From Sipunculus nudus (taxonomy: Eukaryota > Annelida > Sipuncula > Golfingiida > Sipunculidae): a stretch of 64,000 nucleotides of DNA. Shown here one piece after another: positions 59,982 to 64,000 of the stretch (its first letter is position 1; the number at the start of each line of letters is the position of its first letter). The DNA lies in NCBI GenBank assembly GCA_026874595.1, contig CM049316.1, forward strand, positions 15,817,839-15,881,838, written 5' to 3'. The notes under the pieces are model-generated. The model was not told the DNA's origin, searched no databases, and was given only the letters and a program-made list of their open reading frames with translations. The translations under genes were made by a program, and so were the position numbers.

Positions 59982-61060
59982 CATATATATAATCACATAT
60001 ATATCACAGCATGTGTATAATAGCTTATTTATGATTGGTTGTATGCAAGGTTATGAGTTGTTAGGGGTATTTGTATACAGTTATAGCATTTATAAAATAA
60101 AAGAGGAACTGGGAATAAAGTATGTCAGCATTTTTGTGCACTCCAAAGGTTTGTAACAAATATTGATTTGCCCGACTGACTGGTGACGTGGACTAACTTC
60201 GTAATCAGGTCGATGGGATAAAACCTTTCCTTTGGTATGAGTTCAATAAACCATTACTATAATGAGTGAACAGGCGTACACGACACGCCTTTAGGTATAA
60301 TAGAGTATATTTACCTTCTGTCTTATTTATTCCCATGCTCGCCTTTAACGACAGCTTGTCGACCTCTCGTCATGTGTACCGTTCGACCCGTTTTGCTTGT
60401 TTCGTGGGTGATCCTTGAACAGCATCTACTGCAAATGAGGAACATTATGTCGAATCAAGACCCATTATATCGGATAGGTGCTGGTCTCATCTGTCATACC
60501 ATAAATGGTAGTGAAAGTGTTGTCTACGCTCAAAACAACTACGATTCTGCAAAATATATTTACAATACAGGACAATTATGGGTAGGGACTAACTATCACA
60601 CTAATAAACCTATCATAAAGAGTTTATGTATTATTAATGAATGGATGATCCGTTAAGCTTTCCTGACTCATGTTTTTCATCCAGCCAGAGATATGTTACT
60701 GATTTTACAAGACATTTTACAAGTTACATAGCCTCTGCTCTTGCTGCTAGAGTATTCTATGAGGTTTTACCAGTCGATATGATTTAAGTAGTCATGAGGA
60801 CAATTCCGTTTTTAAAACACCTGCATTATCAAACATTGTGAATTTTAAAAACATATCCTTTTCCTTTAGTGTTGATATCAAATTAATAATTTTTGTTTCT
60901 GATATTAATGTTATGTTCTATAACAGACTTACATGAATATCAATCAAGAACATCTTTCATTTTTGTGAATTTTTACCTGTTTTTTTTATCTCTACATGCT
61001 AATTTCTATTTTTAATCACCAGAAAAGATCAAGTAAAAATAGCTTTCTTTAAAACTCCGT
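59980..61060. repeat. Segmental copy of 32020-33080
   Basis: Same blocks in the same order as 32020-33080, ending near a CACCAGAAAAGATC string (TACCAGAACGGATT in the source). No conserved frame. Confidence 0.78.
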
Positions 61061-61194
61061 AACCACGACACGCATACCCTTCATATTATAATGCCCTTTA
61101 CATCCGTAAGTTTTTACTGTAATTCCAAAAAAGAACACGTGAATAACCTCGCTCAGTCTTATTACTGTTCAATATTTCTGGTTTTTTTTGTATT

Positions 61195-61803
61195 ACATTT
61201 ACTTTTATATGTTATTGTTATACACATTAAGATAGAATCGACATAAACAGAACAATCTCGAATATCGTTACTGGTATCTAATTCTAGTAGATTGCATTTG
61301 CGGGAAGAAGTGTATTCAGGCTTAAGATCAAATGGCTCGATCTCAGCTATTGATATCCAGCAGACACTCCAATGGTTTGAGAGAAGAATCAGTGGCATGT
61401 TTTAGTATATTCCAGGATTTGTTTCTGCTCTTGGTATTGTTGACGTTTTAGATATTAGGAATAATAAAAATCTGGCTAGAATGTTATGTCCTTGATTACT
61501 AAGCAAATCATCCAAAAATATGAATGCCCACCGCTCCTTTCAGAGAGTCATTTGTCTTTATCTAACCACGGACTTTAACAGTGGAGGCTTTGTTCTTCTC
61601 TGGAATGTAAAACATGCATAGCTATACCAATGTTTTGAAGCAACTGATGAATACATCTCACGCCCACATGAGACATAGATAGGAAGAATATATAAGTATA
61701 CCTTGGAAAACATGCACAAGACTTAACTTGATTTACCAACCTGCATCCTTTAACAGCTTCTTAAAAGTGGCGGCTTTGATCTTCTCTGGAATGTAATACA
61801 TGC
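61195..61803 (-). CDS. Candidate exons of an unrecognised gene
   Basis: A 63-bp exon candidate at 61803-61741 (acceptor ATATCAAG, donor GTTGGT) is phase 1 at both ends and reads MYYIPEKIKAATFKKLLKDA. A downstream candidate starts at about 61353 (acceptor ATCAATAG) in phase 1 and reads EIEPFDLKPEYTSSRKCNLL and LDTSNDIRDCSVYVDSIL, open to about 61162. The phases match, but the acceptors have weak pyrimidine tracts and no family is recognised. Confidence 0.3.
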
Positions 61804-61945
61804 CTTGATATACCAATATATTGAAGCAACTTATGAATAGATCTCACAACCACATGAGGCATAGATAGGAAGGATAAATACGTATGTCTGGGAAAACGTG
61901 CAGAGAGTTAAATTGATTTACAAACCTGCATCCTTTTTTGGGAAA
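61555..61945 (-). repeat. ~183-bp tandem repeat carrying the 63-bp mini-exon
   Basis: CTTCTCTGGAATGTAA, TATACCAAT, TTGAAGCAACT-ATGAATA, CACATGAG-CATAGATAGGAA and GGAAAAC-TGCA recur at ~183-bp spacing; GGATGCAG (minus strand) ends the exon at 61741 and again at 61926. The left unit (about 61570) has a damaged exon end. Confidence 0.75.
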
Positions 61946-64000
61946 TAATTTTTTTTCTAATGAGAACCTTGTTTTGTATTAATGGCAAATTGGTGGATTA
62001 ATATTCCTAGGAAAATCTTACCCTTAGCTTCCCATTCGGTTTAAATACAACAATTAACATTGAAAATGCTACCACATCCTATCTAGCTCTTCTTTAGGAC
62101 TTTGACAGAGATCAAATGATACTTTCTAAAAAAAGATTGTGCGACTTACACAGACATGATCACCCGGAAGGTAAATTTATAAATTTAAGGGAATACGGAC
62201 ACGCGTCTAATGTCACGAAGATGTAATATCCTAAGTCAGGCTCGGTCAGAAATTAGACGATGGTCAGCATTAAGAAAATGGAGCTTGATACTCCCCCCCC
62301 CCAAAAAAATAAAACAGTTGTTATTTCGTCGGGTTAATATTTCGTTACAGATACTTGATTTAATCTCCTTCATCCTGACTTAGTAGGTACCAGCAGATAT
62401 CACGTTCAACATTCTTATCTGTTACACGTGTTCGTCTATTTTTTTAAAGCAAATAAACCCTCCGGAATCTGCATCGATATCCAGATGATGAGATTTTTTA
62501 AATCTTAGATGATCCACAGTAACAAACATACATTATCTTTACTGGTAAGATTGTGTCCGGAGTTTTTTTTTGTATTTGATTTCATTTGACTATATATGAC
62601 GCTGGTCAATAGGACCCGAACCCTGCAGACGAGAGATATGGACAGTGTGCATGGTCTTGGAAAAGGTTATTGAAACAATATATAGCTCACTGTAAGCCAG
62701 GGATATATTCTTTGATGTGACATATGGTTCCATGGCTGTTGTATGCCATCTATCAAACCGATGGGAATTGATGTTTATTCAATTAGATAGCCCATACGTA
62801 ACCCAGGCTGGCATATAAAAAAATGAAAACTTTGCGTTCTGATGGATGGCTAATTTATTGCTAGCACTTTCAGAATTCAGGACAGGTAAAAATTAAATCA
62901 TGCTTATCATGTGTCTGTACTTGTATGATGATTAAATACGTATAAATACTTTGACAAGTGACAAGAGAAATGCCGAATATAATACTGAGGCATATTTACA
63001 CTGATTGAATTGCAAAATTCATGCTTATAACTTTGAGTCACACTGTTTACAACAACAGAATGACTATGACAATATTTTTTTCAAAAGCAGTGATAAATCC
63101 AGATATTATATCTTAATGAAGAAAATATACTTTAATGTTTAATGAAGTATTATTTTATTTTTTATAATTTAATTATTGAATGAAAGGTAACACAGACTTC
63201 GTAATTACAACTTACCAGTATCTATTATATTCTTAGGTGATTCATCATTATGGCCTTGATTAATTGTGAATTTATTTTTTTAACAATTTCTCACACACTT
63301 TCAATGAAATGTACATAACACGTGTAAACACATATTGTCAGTAAATATTATTTATCTTTGTTTAATTTTTAACAGAAACATCATAAAGATTATTTTCTAA
63401 TTATTACTAATCGCTGTCATAATGTATAATTCCATGTAAATATTTATCTAAATATTACTCATCGCTGTCATAATGTATGATTCCATGTAAATATTTATAA
63501 CAAATATGATTTTTTTATCTCTTTTACTACTAGTTGCCAAAAAATAGCATTTTTCTCTTCTCTTTCTCCAAATATTCCCCCCACCCCCCGCGGTAGGGTA
63601 CACATGATATGCGGCAATAGAATGCAACATTATTGATTTTTTTTATAATCATAAACAAACAAACTATGTGATCACTAAATATATTAAGTTTGATAGTTTT
63701 TTAAACGACAGCTTCTTAGTAGTTAAATTGCAGTCACCTTTGACAATATTTAATGTTATAAATATGATAATATGTTAATAATAATGCTGCCAACATACAG
63801 ACCGACAGCTTGGGGAAAATGAACAGACAAAATTTATATGAAAAATAAAGGCATTATATACTATTTATAGCTAACTAACATCAGTAACAGTGGTCTTGCA
63901 TCTTTGAGTGCCAATGATTGCCCTCTGTTATGTTATTTTTTTACATGTTTTTGTTTTTTGTTTTTATTTATTTTTTTTTGTTGGAGGTAACCCCCTCCAT
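61946..64000. other. Intergenic, no supported gene
   Basis: AT-rich. It contains only a C run near 62292 and a ~52-bp tandem duplication (63402-63505). Confidence 0.45.
63402..63505 (+). repeat. ~52-bp tandem duplication
   Basis: ATTACTAATCGCTGTCATAA and the bases to GTAAATATTTAT are followed by the same with CTCATC for CTAATC and TGATTCC for TAATTCC. Confidence 0.88.

Overview
The window reads as an animal nuclear genome and most likely a bivalve mollusc. It is AT-rich and gene-poor, with introns, (TA)n and (CA)n microsatellites, and interspersed repeats carrying internal ~140-150 bp tandem units of a kind common in mollusc genomes. It also holds the 3' end of a Toll-like receptor and an LTR retrotransposon. 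The species is inferred; no marker gene fixes it.

Layout. 1-1.16 kb: C-terminal part of a Toll-like receptor (LRRs, LRR-CT, one membrane pass, TIR). 1.2-9 kb: repeats only, including a ~150-bp satellite-like array (2.39-3.74 kb), a TCGCA-rich patch (5.05-5.7 kb) and a TGACC-rich element (5.96-6.67 kb) whose inverted partner lies at 39.8-40.3 kb. 9.06-9.53 kb: a small open frame built of 44-residue repeats. 9.85-14.48 kb: two inverted repeat arms enclosing a ~180-bp tandem repeat and a near-perfect 120-bp duplication. 15.87-24.22 kb: a 2,713-bp unit present three times in tandem, each copy carrying a rhodopsin-like GPCR pseudogene (minus strand) and a run of TGACCTTGA-bearing repeats. 25.30-31.96 kb: a decayed Ty3/gypsy-type LTR retrotransposon in which integrase precedes reverse transcriptase and RNase H, inserted in a (TA)n tract. 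34.97-38.24 kb (minus) and 48.85-50.26 kb (plus): two paralogous spliced genes for a small NTF2/SnoaL-like fold protein, sharing intron positions and phases; a third, broken last exon lies at 53.3 kb. A pogo-like DNA transposon and a tandem repeat sit in the large intron of the minus-strand gene. 57.6-61.06 kb: a diverged copy of material from 41.0 kb and from 23.2-33.1 kb; it lacks the retrotransposon and so shows the empty insertion site. 61.2-61.93 kb: a candidate repeated mini-exon on the minus strand.

The genes do not form a pathway. The TLR fragment (innate immunity), GPCR pseudogenes and NTF2-like genes are independent. What unites the window is repeated local duplication: tandem triplication, dispersed segmental copies and inverted paralogues, followed by decay. 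No RNA polymerase promoters, CRISPR arrays or canonical tRNA/rRNA genes could be supported. The most striking system is the retrotransposon with copia-like domain order on a gypsy-like pol, which fits the known Gmr1 group; nothing here demands a wholly new system.
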